Of a stretch of 64,000 nucleotides of DNA, positions 33,150 through 41,104 are shown piece after piece. Source of the DNA: Streptomyces sp. NBC_00247 (GTDB taxonomy: Bacteria > Actinomycetota > Actinomycetes > Streptomycetales > Streptomycetaceae); assembly GCF_036188265.1 (NCBI RefSeq), contig NZ_CP108093.1:5662001-5726000 (forward strand), written 5' to 3'. Numbering within the stretch: position 1 is the first letter of the stretch; the number at the start of each line of letters is the position of its first letter. Made by a program: the position numbers and the translations under genes. Below the pieces are notes generated by a model that saw nothing but the letters and a program-made list of their open reading frames with translations, was not told where the DNA came from and ran no database searches.

Positions 33150-33920
33150 TCAGAGGCGGCGGGTCGCCAGCGTCAGGCGGTCGCGGGCGTCGAAGAGGGC
33201 GTCCTTCACCGTCTGCTCGTGGGCGGGGGTGAGCCGGGCGACCGGTACCGAGCAGCTGATGGCGTCGCGCGAGGGCGTCCGGTACGGGATCGCCACACCG
33301 AAGCACCGCAGCCCCAGCGTGTTCTCCTCGCGGTCCACCGAGTACCCCTGCTCGCGGATGGTGTGCAGCTCCTCGATGAGCCGCTCGCGGTCGGTCAGGG
33401 TGTGCTCGGTCAGCGCCGGGAGCGTCTCGGGCAGCATCTTGCGCACCTGCTCGTCGCTGTAGGTGGCCAGCAGCGCCTTGCCCAGCGAGGTGGAGTGCGC
33501 GGGCAGCCGGCGTCCGACGCGGGTGAACGGGCGGAGGTAGTGCTGGGACTGGCGGGTCGCGAGGTAGACCACGTTGGTGCCGTCGAGCCGGGCCAGGTGG
33601 ATGGTCTCCGTGGTGTCGTCGGAGAGCCGGTCGAGCGTGGGGCGGGCGGCGGCCACCACCTCGTCGCCGTCGATGTACGAGGTGCCGACCAGCAGGGCCC
33701 GCACCCCGATGCCGTACCGGGTGCCGGTGGCGTCGGTCTCCACCCAGCCGAGCTCGACCAGGGTGCGCAGCAGCATGTAGAGGCTGGACTTGGGATAGCC
33801 CACCGCCTCCTGCACGGCGGCGAGGGAGTGCATCCCGGGGCGCCCCGCGAAGTATTCGAGGAGCTCCACCGTCCGTACCGCGGACTTGACCTGCGCCCCA
33901 CCAGACTCGGCAGTCGACAT
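33150..33920 (-). CDS. IclR-family transcriptional regulator
   Basis: 256 residues from the ATG at 33920; the longer frame upstream has no ribosome site. The N-terminal winged helix (about 10-70) shows VKSAVRTVELLEYFAGRPG and EAVGYPKSSLYMLLRTLVEL. The C-terminal effector domain (about 80-256) shows HLARLDGTNVVYLATR, the LPAHSTSLGKALLA signature, GYSVDREENTLGLRCFGVAI and ISCSVPVARL. It diverges from the aldehyde dehydrogenase gene and is its likely regulator, probably a repressor released by a sugar-acid catabolite. The intergenic region has two kinds of repeated sequence that could be its sites. Confidence 0.92.
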   Translation of the reverse strand: MSTAESGGAQVKSAVRTVELLEYFAGRPGMHSLAAVQEAVGYPKSSLYMLLRTLVELGWVETDATGTRYGIGVRALLVGTSYIDGDEVVAAARPTLDRLSDDTTETIHLARLDGTNVVYLATRQSQHYLRPFTRVGRRLPAHSTSLGKALLATYSDEQVRKMLPETLPALTEHTLTDRERLIEELHTIREQGYSVDREENTLGLRCFGVAIPYRTPSRDAISCSVPVARLTPAHEQTVKDALFDARDRLTLATRRL

Positions 33921-33965
33921 CGCCCTCGCCCCTTCCCAACTTCTTCGAAATCCCGTGACTACGCC

Positions 33966-33992
33966 GTGACTTCTTGCCTGTGACTTCTTGCC
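33966..33992. repeat. two direct copies of a 13-bp sequence at the aldehyde dehydrogenase promoter
   Basis: gtgacttcttgcc occurs at 33966-33978 and 33980-33992, 14 bases apart, and the second copy overlaps the -35 box. The spacing does not put both on one helix face, but the position suits an IclR-type binding region. Confidence 0.5.
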
Positions 33993-34017
33993 AACGCGGA
34001 ACGCCCGGAAATAGAGT
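33988..34017 (+). promoter_or_regulatory. aldehyde dehydrogenase promoter
   Basis: TTGCCA (33988-33993) and TAGAGT (34012-34017) with 18-bp spacing, about 85 bases before the start codon. Confidence 0.55.
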
Positions 34018-34043
34018 TCCAGGACATTCACGATGAGGAACGC

Positions 34044-34061
34044 TGTTCAGAATACCGAACA
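34044..34061. promoter_or_regulatory. candidate IclR operator
   Basis: Inverted repeat tgttcag (34044-34050), 4-bp AT spacer, ccgaaca (34055-34061), with one mismatch between arms. It lies about 20 bases past the expected start site in the only gap shared by iclR and the dehydrogenase gene. Confidence 0.45.
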
Positions 34062-34100
34062 ACTTCCTGGCGTGTGGCAGAGAGTACGGAAGGGAAAACG

Positions 34101-35612
34101 GTGGCAGCAGCACCAGTCTGGAGCGTCGACCCCCGCACCGGGAACCCGCGCGAGCAGGTTGCGGTGGAGGCTACAGCGGAGGAGGTCGACCGCGTGGTGC
34201 GGGCGGCGCACGCCGTCCGCGACGCCCTCGCCGACCGCACCGTCCGCGCCGCCTTCCTGCGCACCGCGGCCGACCTGCTCGCCGGGGCCAAGGAGGCCGT
34301 CGTGGCGACCGCCGACGCCGAGACCGCGCTCGGCGCGACCCGGCTGACCGGCGAACTCGCCCGCACGGCAGCCCAGTTGCGGGCCTTCGCCGAGGTCGTC
34401 GAGGAGGGTGCCTTCCTCGACATCCACATCGACCACGAAGACGCCGGCCGCACCCCGCCCTGGCCCGACCTGCGCCGCTGGAAGATCCCGCTCGGTGTCG
34501 TCGCCGTCTACGCGGCCAGCAACTTCCCGCTCGCCTTCTCCGTCCCCGGCGGCGACACCGCGAGCGCGCTGGCCGCGGGCTGCCCGGTCGTCGTCAAGTC
34601 GCACCCCGACCACCCGGCCACCTCCGAGCTGACCGCCTCCCTGCTCCGCCGCGCCGCCGCCACGCACGGGCTGCCCGAGGAGATCGTCGGGCTGGTGCAC
34701 GGCTTCGAGGCCGGCGTCGAACTGGTCCGCCACCCGCTGATCTCCGCCGCAGGCTTCACCGGCTCGATCCGCGGCGGACGCGCCCTCTTCGACGCGGCGG
34801 CGGCCCGTCCCGCCCCCATCCCCTTCCACGGCGAACTCGGCTCCCTCAACCCCGTCGTCGTCACCGAAGCCGCCGCGGCCGAGCGCGGCGAGCAGATCGG
34901 CGCCGGTCTCGGCGGCTCCATGACGATGGGCGCCGGACAGTTCTGCACCAAGCCCGGACTGGTCCTGGTCCCGGCGGGCGAGAACGGTGACGCGCTGGTG
35001 AAGACCCTCACCGCGACCGTCGGCGACACCGCCCCCGCCGTCATGCTCGACCACCGGATGCGGGACGCCTTCATCGCCGGAGTGCGCGAACGGGCCGCCC
35101 TCCCCGACGTGGAAGCACCCGTCACCCCGGGCGACGGCGGCGCACACGCGGTCGCCTCCGGCTTCCTCACCGTCCCGGCCTCCCGCCTCGCCGAGGACGG
35201 CCCGCACGAGGCGCTCCTGGAGGAGTGCTTCGGCCCGGTCACCGTCGTCGCCCGGTACGGCTCCGAGGACGAGATCGCCGCCGTACTCGGCCGTCTCCCC
35301 GGCAACCTCACCGCCACCCTGCACATCTCCGGCGAGGAGGAGGCGGGCGGCGCCGCCCCGCTCCTCGCCGCCCTCACCCCGCTCGCCGGGCGGGTACTCG
35401 TCAACGGCTGGCCCACCGGCGTCGCCGTCGCACCCGCCCAGCACCACGGCGGCCCCTACCCGTCGACCACGTCCACCTCGACCTCGGTCGGCGCGACCGC
35501 CATCGAGCGGTGGCTGCGCCCGGTGACGTACCAGTCGACCCCCGAAGGCCTCCTCCCGCCCGAGCTCCACGACGACAACCCGCTGGGCCTGCCCCGCCGG
35601 GTGAACGGATGA
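34101..35612 (+). CDS. aldehyde dehydrogenase, probable alpha-ketoglutaric semialdehyde dehydrogenase
   Basis: 503 residues. ALDH landmarks are IPLGVVAVYAASNFPLAFSV (cofactor Asn), VVVKSHPDHPATS (Lys), GFTGSIRGGRALFD, catalytic Glu in HGELGSLNPVVV, catalytic Cys in GAGQFCTKPG and EECFGPVTVV. The SNFPLAFSVPGGDTASALAAG and GQFCTKPGLV segments are typical of the subgroup annotated as 2,5-dioxovalerate dehydrogenase (EC 1.2.1.26), which makes alpha-ketoglutarate. This fits the KdgD and sugar-acid dehydratase genes upstream in the window. The GTG at 34101 is preferred because GGAAGGG lies 6 bases upstream; an in-frame GTG nine codons earlier lacks one. Confidence 0.87.
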   Translation: MAAAPVWSVDPRTGNPREQVAVEATAEEVDRVVRAAHAVRDALADRTVRAAFLRTAADLLAGAKEAVVATADAETALGATRLTGELARTAAQLRAFAEVVEEGAFLDIHIDHEDAGRTPPWPDLRRWKIPLGVVAVYAASNFPLAFSVPGGDTASALAAGCPVVVKSHPDHPATSELTASLLRRAAATHGLPEEIVGLVHGFEAGVELVRHPLISAAGFTGSIRGGRALFDAAAARPAPIPFHGELGSLNPVVVTEAAAAERGEQIGAGLGGSMTMGAGQFCTKPGLVLVPAGENGDALVKTLTATVGDTAPAVMLDHRMRDAFIAGVRERAALPDVEAPVTPGDGGAHAVASGFLTVPASRLAEDGPHEALLEECFGPVTVVARYGSEDEIAAVLGRLPGNLTATLHISGEEEAGGAAPLLAALTPLAGRVLVNGWPTGVAVAPAQHHGGPYPSTTSTSTSVGATAIERWLRPVTYQSTPEGLLPPELHDDNPLGLPRRVNG

Positions 35613-36229
35613 CGACCATGACCGTGCGCATTCCCGAACTCCCCTTCGAGCTGGAGCCGTTCGGACCCGAGGGCAAGTGGACCTACGAGGACGGTGCGCT
35701 GACCGGCACCGCGGGCGCCCAGCAGGACCGCTTCGTCCCGCCCGGCGGCGACTCCCTCGAACCGACGAGCGACGCGCCGCGTCTGCTCGGCACCCCGCCG
35801 CCCGGCGACTTCCAACTCGTCGCCCGGGTGAAGACCTCGTTCGCGGGCGCCTACGACGCCGGAGTCCTCTACCTCCACGTCGGGGAGCGCGACTGGGCGA
35901 AGATCTGCCTGGAGCTCTCGCCCGCCGTGCCCACCATCTGCACGGTGGTCACCCGGGGCGTCTCCGACGACGTCAACTCCTTCACCGTGGACGGCGACAC
36001 CTTCTGGCTGCGGCTCAGCCGCAACGGCGGCGCCTTCGCCTTCCACGCCTCGCCGGACGGCGTCACCTGGACCTTCGTCCGCCTCTTCGCCCTCGGCGAC
36101 CCGCAGGCCACGGCCTTTGCCTCGGTCGGCTTCCTCGTCCAGGCGCCCGTGGGCGACGGCTCCGAGTCCACCTTCGACCGGATCTCCTTCCGCCAGGAGG
36201 GTGTCGCCGACCTGCGCGACGGCAGCTGA
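35609..36229 (+). CDS. DUF1349 (concanavalin-like) protein
   Basis: 206 residues, no signal peptide. The DUF1349 beta-sandwich is recognised by TAPGDRFxxP-like AGAQQDRFVPPGGDSLEPTS, APRLLGTPPPGDFQLVARVK, AGVLYLHVGERDWAKICLEL, SDDVNSFTVDGDTFWLRLSR and FHASPDGVTWTFVRLF. The fold is shared with C-terminal domains of some GH43 enzymes and may bind a sugar. The ATG overlaps the dehydrogenase stop by 4 bases (ATGA). Its function is not known, but coupling points to the same sugar-acid or oligosaccharide pathway. A strong terminator follows. Confidence 0.87.
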   Translation: MTTMTVRIPELPFELEPFGPEGKWTYEDGALTGTAGAQQDRFVPPGGDSLEPTSDAPRLLGTPPPGDFQLVARVKTSFAGAYDAGVLYLHVGERDWAKICLELSPAVPTICTVVTRGVSDDVNSFTVDGDTFWLRLSRNGGAFAFHASPDGVTWTFVRLFALGDPQATAFASVGFLVQAPVGDGSESTFDRISFRQEGVADLRDGS

Positions 36230-36253
36230 GCGCGCTCGCCCGCCGCTCGTACC

Positions 36254-36295
36254 CCGGCCCCTGCCCGCCGCCTCCGTCCGGCGGGCAGGGGCCGG
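36254..36295 (+). terminator. 16-bp-stem terminator after the IclR-regulated operon
   Basis: Perfect inverted repeat 36254-36269 with 36280-36295, 10-nt loop, 25 bases after the DUF1349 stop. Confidence 0.8.
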
Positions 36296-36407
36296 ACCCG
36301 TACCACTGCCACATGAACCGGTGCCGCTGAGGCGGCAGTTGGCCGACCTCGGGCAACATCGGTACAGCGGCTGACGCCAAGTCGGTGATCGTGGCCGCCC
36401 AAGGCGG

Positions 36408-36690
36408 CACCCGGAGGCGGAGGCGATCGACGAAGCCCCGGACCTGTTCCAGGGCCTGATGGCCTCGCGTCTGTCGAACACGACGAAACGGAAGACGGCG
36501 AAGGAACGGCTGTCGACGCTGCCGCAGCTGGAGAAGACGTCGCGGACGCTCGCACGGGCGGCGAAGGCGCTGGTCGAGGAGTCGGCGCTGGTCGAAGAGC
36601 AGGGCGCGGACGTGGACCTGGTCGCGCTGTGGGCGGCGCCGGAGGAAGTCGCCCCGCGCGCCGCCGTGATGACCGCCGCGGCCACCGGGG
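36408..36690 (+). pseudogene. Tn3-family transposase remnant
   Basis: About 94 codons in one frame read EAEAIDEAPDLFQGLMASRL...TLPQLEKTSRTLARAAKALV...DVDLVALWAAPEEVAPRAAV. This matches the central region of actinobacterial Tn3-type TnpA, where a helical stretch with LALW...EEVAPR-AV is usual. There is no start codon in place, no catalytic region and no terminal repeats; upstream the frame is lost. It is a decayed fragment marking an old transposon insertion beside the DUF4157 gene. The homology is recognised by eye and is moderate. Confidence 0.55.
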
Positions 36691-36749
36691 CGCCGAGGGC
36701 TCCGGCCCCCGGTCACCTCATGGCGCGTGCGTCACCCGGCGCGCGTGCG

Positions 36750-37940
36750 TCACTTGGTGTTGCGCACGTACCAGCTCTCGCCGTACAGGTTCTGCCCCGT
36801 ACTGTCGTACACCTGTACGTTGCATTCGAGGTGCGAGGGAATGGCGTGCGCGTAGTTCGTGTCGATGTCGGCCGCCACCGCACCGCTCGCGCCCAGGCTC
36901 GCTCCCGTCACCCCGTCGAAGTGGGCGACGACTTCGTACTCCACCACGTTGCCGGCCTTGATCTCCTCCTTCACGTTCGCCTCCGCGTAGTGCAGGTGGT
37001 TGGAGTTGCCCGTCTTGGTCAGCGGCGTGAGGTTGGTCAGAGTGTTGCCGGGGCCGCCCAGGTTGTCGTTCAGCAGGTGGCCCTGCACCATGTTCAGCGC
37101 GAACCAGGCTCCGGTGGGGGTGCTCGACGAGGGCCACCACGAGGGCTTGACGCTCGGCCGCTTGCCCTTGGTGATGGAGTTGGGGTGCAGCTCGGCCTGC
37201 ATGTAGGTGCCCACGTCGTTGACGGTGTTGCCGTACCGCACCTGGTGACGGCCCCCGTACGCGCGCTGAATCGCCCTGGAGACCGTCGGGGCCGCGTCGT
37301 CCGCAGCGGCGGGGGCGCCACCGGTTTCCCGGGCCCAGGTGGGAGGCGCGCCGCCCATCACCCGGTGCGCGTTGGCTTCGGCCTCGCGCTCGAAGCGGTC
37401 GGAGGGGTCGCTCACCCGCAGGCCGTTGCCGTTGTCCGCTCCGGAGACCTGGCCCTGGCGCTGCTGGATGACGTGCGTCAACTCGTGGGCGAGGGTGTGC
37501 TTGTCGCCGCCGCCTCGGCCGACGACCACATGGCTGCCCGAGGTGTAGGCGCGGGCGCCCAGTTCCGCCGCGGACTGCTGGGCGGCGGAGTCCGCATGGA
37601 TGCGGACGTTGGAGAAGTCCGCGCCGAGCCGCGCCTCCATCTCGGTGCGCAGTCCGGATTCCAACGGCTGCCCCGACCCTTGCAGCACGCGGTGCACGGA
37701 GGAGCGCTGCACCGCGTGCTGTTCGGCACCGTCACCGCAGCCGGCCCCGTGTTCATGACCTTCCTGGGCCCACGCGTGTCCGCTCCGTCGGAGCAGCTGA
37801 ACGACCGCGGCGTTCCCCACCGCCGTCTGCAGCCCGAGAAGACCTGGGGCGGACGGGCTCGCAAGAACATCGGGGCGACGCTTGGGAGCGGCCGTGCCTC
37901 CCGCTTCGCGTCCCTTCTCTCTGTCCACGGCGGAAGCCAA
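36750..37940 (-). CDS. DUF4157 (eCIS core-domain) protein with nuclease-like C-terminal domain
   Basis: 396 residues. Residues about 65-145 are the DUF4157 domain: QPLESGLRTEMEARLGADFS, VRIHADSAAQQSAAELGARA, YTSGSHVVVGRGG and the HExxH-like LAHELTHVIQQRQG. This domain marks proteins associated with extracellular contractile injection systems and related toxins. After a variable linker (about 150-230), the C-terminal part shows GHLLNDNLGGPGNTLTNLTP and TKTGNSNHLHYAEANVKEEI. This is the pattern of DNA/RNA non-specific (His-Asn metal) endonuclease toxin domains. The TTG at 37940 has GAGGAGA upstream. There is no signal peptide, no injection-system gene and no obvious immunity gene nearby. An effector role is inferred. 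Confidence 0.82.
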   Translation of the reverse strand: MASAVDREKGREAGGTAAPKRRPDVLASPSAPGLLGLQTAVGNAAVVQLLRRSGHAWAQEGHEHGAGCGDGAEQHAVQRSSVHRVLQGSGQPLESGLRTEMEARLGADFSNVRIHADSAAQQSAAELGARAYTSGSHVVVGRGGGDKHTLAHELTHVIQQRQGQVSGADNGNGLRVSDPSDRFEREAEANAHRVMGGAPPTWARETGGAPAAADDAAPTVSRAIQRAYGGRHQVRYGNTVNDVGTYMQAELHPNSITKGKRPSVKPSWWPSSSTPTGAWFALNMVQGHLLNDNLGGPGNTLTNLTPLTKTGNSNHLHYAEANVKEEIKAGNVVEYEVVAHFDGVTGASLGASGAVAADIDTNYAHAIPSHLECNVQVYDSTGQNLYGESWYVRNTK

Positions 37941-38305
37941 GTTCTTCTCCTCAGGGAAGTGATCAGGAAGCGATCAGGAAGTGGCCAGGGAATTGACCCG
38001 GGAAATGGAGCAATCTGCCCGTTCTACGTCGCCCGCCGCCGCGAATCCAGGTGCTCCGGGGCACCTTTGGCCGACGACCGGGCAACGAACTCCGGCCGAT
38101 CGTGCAAAGTCGACCGCACGGGATCGGGCGGCTCACCGCACACGAAGGAGTCCATGATCTTGAAGGGGCGAGCGCCCGGGTTCCCGGCTGCCACCGCGAG
38201 CCGGCGTGTGCTGCCGCACGCCCTCTCGACGGGCCGTCAGCACGTCCCGGGCGCGTGCACCCGCCCGGCGAAAAGCGATGGCCGGTCCGGCCCGGATGGG
38301 CGATC
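37941..38305. other. intergenic region, no supported gene
   Basis: About 365 bases between the divergent DUF4157 and DinB genes. A 54-codon arginine-rich frame (38154-38318) has AAGGAG only 3 bases from its ATG and no recognisable content; it overlaps the DinB start and was not accepted. It must contain the promoter for the DUF4157 gene, but none stands out. Confidence 0.5.
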
Positions 38306-38875
38306 ATGCCGCTCATGAGCGAGCAGCCCGAACGATGGACCCAGGCCACCGTATACCCCGACATGTGGGCCGATCCGGGCGACGATCCCCGGGACAAAGG
38401 AGAAGACAGCCCCGAAGGGGAGCTGCCCACTCTTCAGGACTACCTCAAGGACTACCGCCTGACCCTTCTGATGAAGTGCGAAGGGCTCAGCCCCGAGCAG
38501 CTGGCCCGCCGCAGTGTCCCGCCGTCCACGATGTCCCTGCTCGGCCTGGTGCGGCACCTCGCCGAGGTGGAGCGTGACTGGCGCAACTGGATCACCGACG
38601 CAGACCCGCTGCCGAAGCTGTACGGAGCGCGCGACGGCGACTTCGACGGAGCCGTGGCCGAACAGTCGCTGGTGGACGGCGCGTACGCGGACCTCGCCCG
38701 CGAACAGGCCGCCACCGACGCCGCGTTGTACGCCCACCCCGACCTCGGGGAGCGCCTCGGCGAGGACGGCATCGCGGTCCGGGAACTGCTGGTCCACCGG
38801 ATCGAGGAGTACGCCCGCCACTGCGGCCACGCCGACCTGCTGCGCGAGTGCGTCGACGGGCGGGTGGGCCAGTGA
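38306..38875 (+). CDS. DinB-family protein (DUF664, mycothiol-transferase-like)
   Basis: 189 residues. A four-helix DinB-like fold: TLQDYLKDYRLTLLMKCEGL, LGLVRHLAEVERDWRNWI with the first metal His, and LLVHRIEEYARHCGHADLLRE with the two later His residues of the metal triad. In actinomycetes these are thought to be thiol (mycothiol)-dependent S-transferases involved in detoxification. The substrate is unknown. The ATG at 38306 has GGATGGG 5 bases upstream; an ATG three codons later is possible. Confidence 0.85.
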   Translation: MPLMSEQPERWTQATVYPDMWADPGDDPRDKGEDSPEGELPTLQDYLKDYRLTLLMKCEGLSPEQLARRSVPPSTMSLLGLVRHLAEVERDWRNWITDADPLPKLYGARDGDFDGAVAEQSLVDGAYADLAREQAATDAALYAHPDLGERLGEDGIAVRELLVHRIEEYARHCGHADLLRECVDGRVGQ

Positions 38876-38947
38876 TCCCGGGCGGTACCTGACCCGCCGC
38901 CCGCCACGTCGCCGGACGCGCCTCGGAGCCGTACGACGCCTTCCGGC

Positions 38948-39484
38948 TCAGCGGTCCACGGCCGGCAGCCGGTCCAGGCCCGTCTCCCGGAGCACCCGCC
39001 CGACCGTGTCCGCGAGGGCGCTCGAAGCGCCGATCACGGTCTCCGCGCCCCCGGGCAGCAGGTCGAGAGGGCGGTACCAGGAGCGCAGGTCGTCCGCCCC
39101 GACCACCTCGGCGATCGGCTTGGTGGCGTGCCGCAGCAGCGTCTCCTCGAACGGCACGTCCAGGTAGAAGCCGTGCGTCGGACCGCGGTGGTCCGCGCGC
39201 AGCCGGGCCAGCATGTCGCCGTAGTGATCCGCGTACAGGATGCCTTCGAGGACGACGTGGAACCCGGCGTCGAGTGCGTACCGGGCGACGGTGCCGATCA
39301 GACCGATGTTCGCCGCCCCGGGCCGGTCACGCTCCCGCAGCACGGTCCGCCGCAGGTTGTCCTGCCCCACCAGGGCCACCCCCCGGCCGAACCGCTCCCG
39401 TACCCCGGCCGCGACGGCCGACTTCCCGGAGGCGGAATTGCCGCGCAGCACGACGAGACGGGTCTGGGTGGTACCGGTGCGCAT
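38948..39484 (-). CDS. P-loop kinase-like protein
   Basis: 178 residues from the ATG at 39484. Walker A is LVVLRGNSASGKSAVA near the N-terminus. Then come LVGQDNLRRTVLRE, a Walker-B-like FHVVLEGILYADHYGDML, and a lid region with FEETLLRHATKPIAE. This is the AAA_33/zeta-toxin-like kinase group, which phosphorylates small molecules. Substrate unknown. It is convergent with the DinB gene and divergent from the GNAT gene. Confidence 0.8.
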   Translation of the reverse strand: MRTGTTQTRLVVLRGNSASGKSAVAAGVRERFGRGVALVGQDNLRRTVLRERDRPGAANIGLIGTVARYALDAGFHVVLEGILYADHYGDMLARLRADHRGPTHGFYLDVPFEETLLRHATKPIAEVVGADDLRSWYRPLDLLPGGAETVIGASSALADTVGRVLRETGLDRLPAVDR

Positions 39485-39608
39485 CCACCGGACTCTACGC
39501 GCGGCGGACCCCGGACACACGGTGGTACACGGTGTCCCGCACGCCGTGGCCCACGCCGGTGCGCGCCCGCGCGGAACCGGCCCTGCGCGCCCCCGCGTCC
39601 CCCTCCCC

Positions 39609-40085
39609 ATGTCGCTCACGATCCGCACCGCCACGCCCGCCGACCTGGACGCGATAGTCCGCCTGCACACCGAGGCGCGCGCCACCTACTACCGCGGGCA
39701 CCTCGCCCCCGACGCCTACGCGGGCCCCGAAGAGGTCGGCCGGTCCGCCACGGGCTGGACCCGGGCCGTGGCCGCCGAGCACGCGACCGTCCTCTGCGCG
39801 GAGCGCGACGGCGTCCTGGTGGGCGTCGCCGCCTTCCGCGCGGAGCACGGCGCGACCACCCTCACGCAGTTGCACGTCGCTCCCGCGCGGTGGCGCACCG
39901 GCGTGGGCACCGCACTGCACACCGCCTGCACCGATGCCTGGCGACGGACCGGCGCCCGTACCGCGCGGCTGGAGGTGTTCGCCCCCAACACCCGCGCCCG
40001 GTCCTTCTACGCCCACCACGGCTGGACCGCCGACCCGGACACCCCGCGCCACGGCACCCACCTGGTGCTGCGCCTCGTCCTCTGA
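39609..40085 (+). CDS. GNAT-family N-acetyltransferase
   Basis: 158 residues. It opens with TIRTATPADLDAIVRLHTEA and has the acetyl-CoA-binding motif A LHVAPARWRTGVGTALHTA, then the C-terminal ARLEVFAPNTRARSFYAHHG, where Tyr is the usual general acid. The acceptor substrate is unknown. No clear ribosome binding site precedes the ATG at 39609. Confidence 0.87.
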   Translation: MSLTIRTATPADLDAIVRLHTEARATYYRGHLAPDAYAGPEEVGRSATGWTRAVAAEHATVLCAERDGVLVGVAAFRAEHGATTLTQLHVAPARWRTGVGTALHTACTDAWRRTGARTARLEVFAPNTRARSFYAHHGWTADPDTPRHGTHLVLRLVL

Positions 40086-40109
40086 CGGCTGACGGCTGAC
40101 GGCTGACGG
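40082..40109. repeat. 7-bp tandem repeat, four copies
   Basis: ctgacgg repeats four times starting at the stop codon of the GNAT gene (TGA at 40083-40085 lies in the first copy); a degenerate gaggg/ctgag tail follows. It is a simple sequence tract. Confidence 0.85.
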
Positions 40110-40174
40110 TGAGGGCTGAGGGCCTGAGGGCGGGCGCGGGGGCCGCGGAGGCGCGGCGGACACGTGTACGCGGG

Positions 40175-40885
40175 TCAGGCCGGGCCGTGCCCGGCCGACG
40201 AGGGGGCGGTGTGAGGACGCAGGACCATGAGAGAGTCCTCCGGCGTCGCCACCATGGCGAAGGCGAACCGGTCGAGTTCCAGGCAGAGGGCGACATCCTC
40301 GGGGTGGGCACCCTGGCGCACCCCCTCCGCCAGTTCAAAGGCGGCCCGCGACTCGGCCGCCCGGCGGAGGAATCCGGCGGCGTCCGCCCCGGCTCCGGTG
40401 GCGCGCCGCGCGATGTACTGCGCGCACGCCAGATCCTCCTCGGCCTTTCCGTCCTCGCCGGTGACCACGAACGTCACACTGTCGCTCCCGTCGGCCCTCA
40501 GGACCTCGGCCGTCGCCTCCGCCACGACGAAGCTCGCGCACAGCACCAGCGGCGCGTCCTTCACCGCGAGGGCGCCGACCGTGCCCGCCGTGGTCTTCTG
40601 CACCACGGTCCGCCCGCGGAGGTCCACGGAGCGCAGCAGAGCGGGCGAGTTGACGGCGTCGAACCCGGGTGCGGGCGGGCCGTCCTTCAGAGTCACCCAC
40701 TCCGGGTTCCGTGCCTTGAGGGCCAGCGACTCGTCCAGCGACCCGGAGAGCACGATCTTCTCCGCCCCCTGGGCGAAGGCCCAGGCAGCCACCGTGAAGG
40801 CGCGCATCACGTCGACCACGACGGCCACCGAAGGGGTCTTGGCCAGATCATCGATACCGAGGAAAGAGGCGTCCATGCCGGTCAT
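40175..40885 (-). CDS. ComB-like 2-phosphosulfolactate phosphatase family protein
   Basis: 236 residues. It fits the ComB fold: VAVVVDVMRAFTVAAWAFAQ with the conserved Asp and Arg, EWVTLKDGPPAPGFDAVNSP, the GRTVVQKTTAGTVGAL substrate loop and CASFVVAEATAEVL. ComB removes phosphate from 2-phosphosulfolactate. In actinobacteria without coenzyme M the real substrate of this family is not known. No comA/comC partner is nearby. The ATG at 40885 starts the longest version; a second ATG is three codons in. Neither has a good ribosome site. Confidence 0.82.
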   Translation of the reverse strand: MTGMDASFLGIDDLAKTPSVAVVVDVMRAFTVAAWAFAQGAEKIVLSGSLDESLALKARNPEWVTLKDGPPAPGFDAVNSPALLRSVDLRGRTVVQKTTAGTVGALAVKDAPLVLCASFVVAEATAEVLRADGSDSVTFVVTGEDGKAEEDLACAQYIARRATGAGADAAGFLRRAAESRAAFELAEGVRQGAHPEDVALCLELDRFAFAMVATPEDSLMVLRPHTAPSSAGHGPA

Positions 40886-41104
40886 GATCGTGGATGCCGG
40901 GGCGAGAACCCCCTGCGAGTGGCCCGGATCACACGCAGGCCGCGCGGAGCGCCGGTCCGCCGGCAGGCCCGGGGACGACGCTCGACGGGAATCCGCACAG
41001 GTGTTTCCGTGTTCTCCCCCTCGTGCGGAGGGCTCTCCGCGCGCGTCACCGAGCCCGTCACGGGAAGAGCCCCCGTCGCGGGAAGAGCTGGAGAGAAGAA
41101 CGAC

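Noticed and set aside
38154..38318. 54-codon frame with AAGGAG before its ATG
   Set aside because: The ribosome site is only 3 bases from the ATG, the product is Arg/Pro-rich without any domain, and it overlaps the DinB start.
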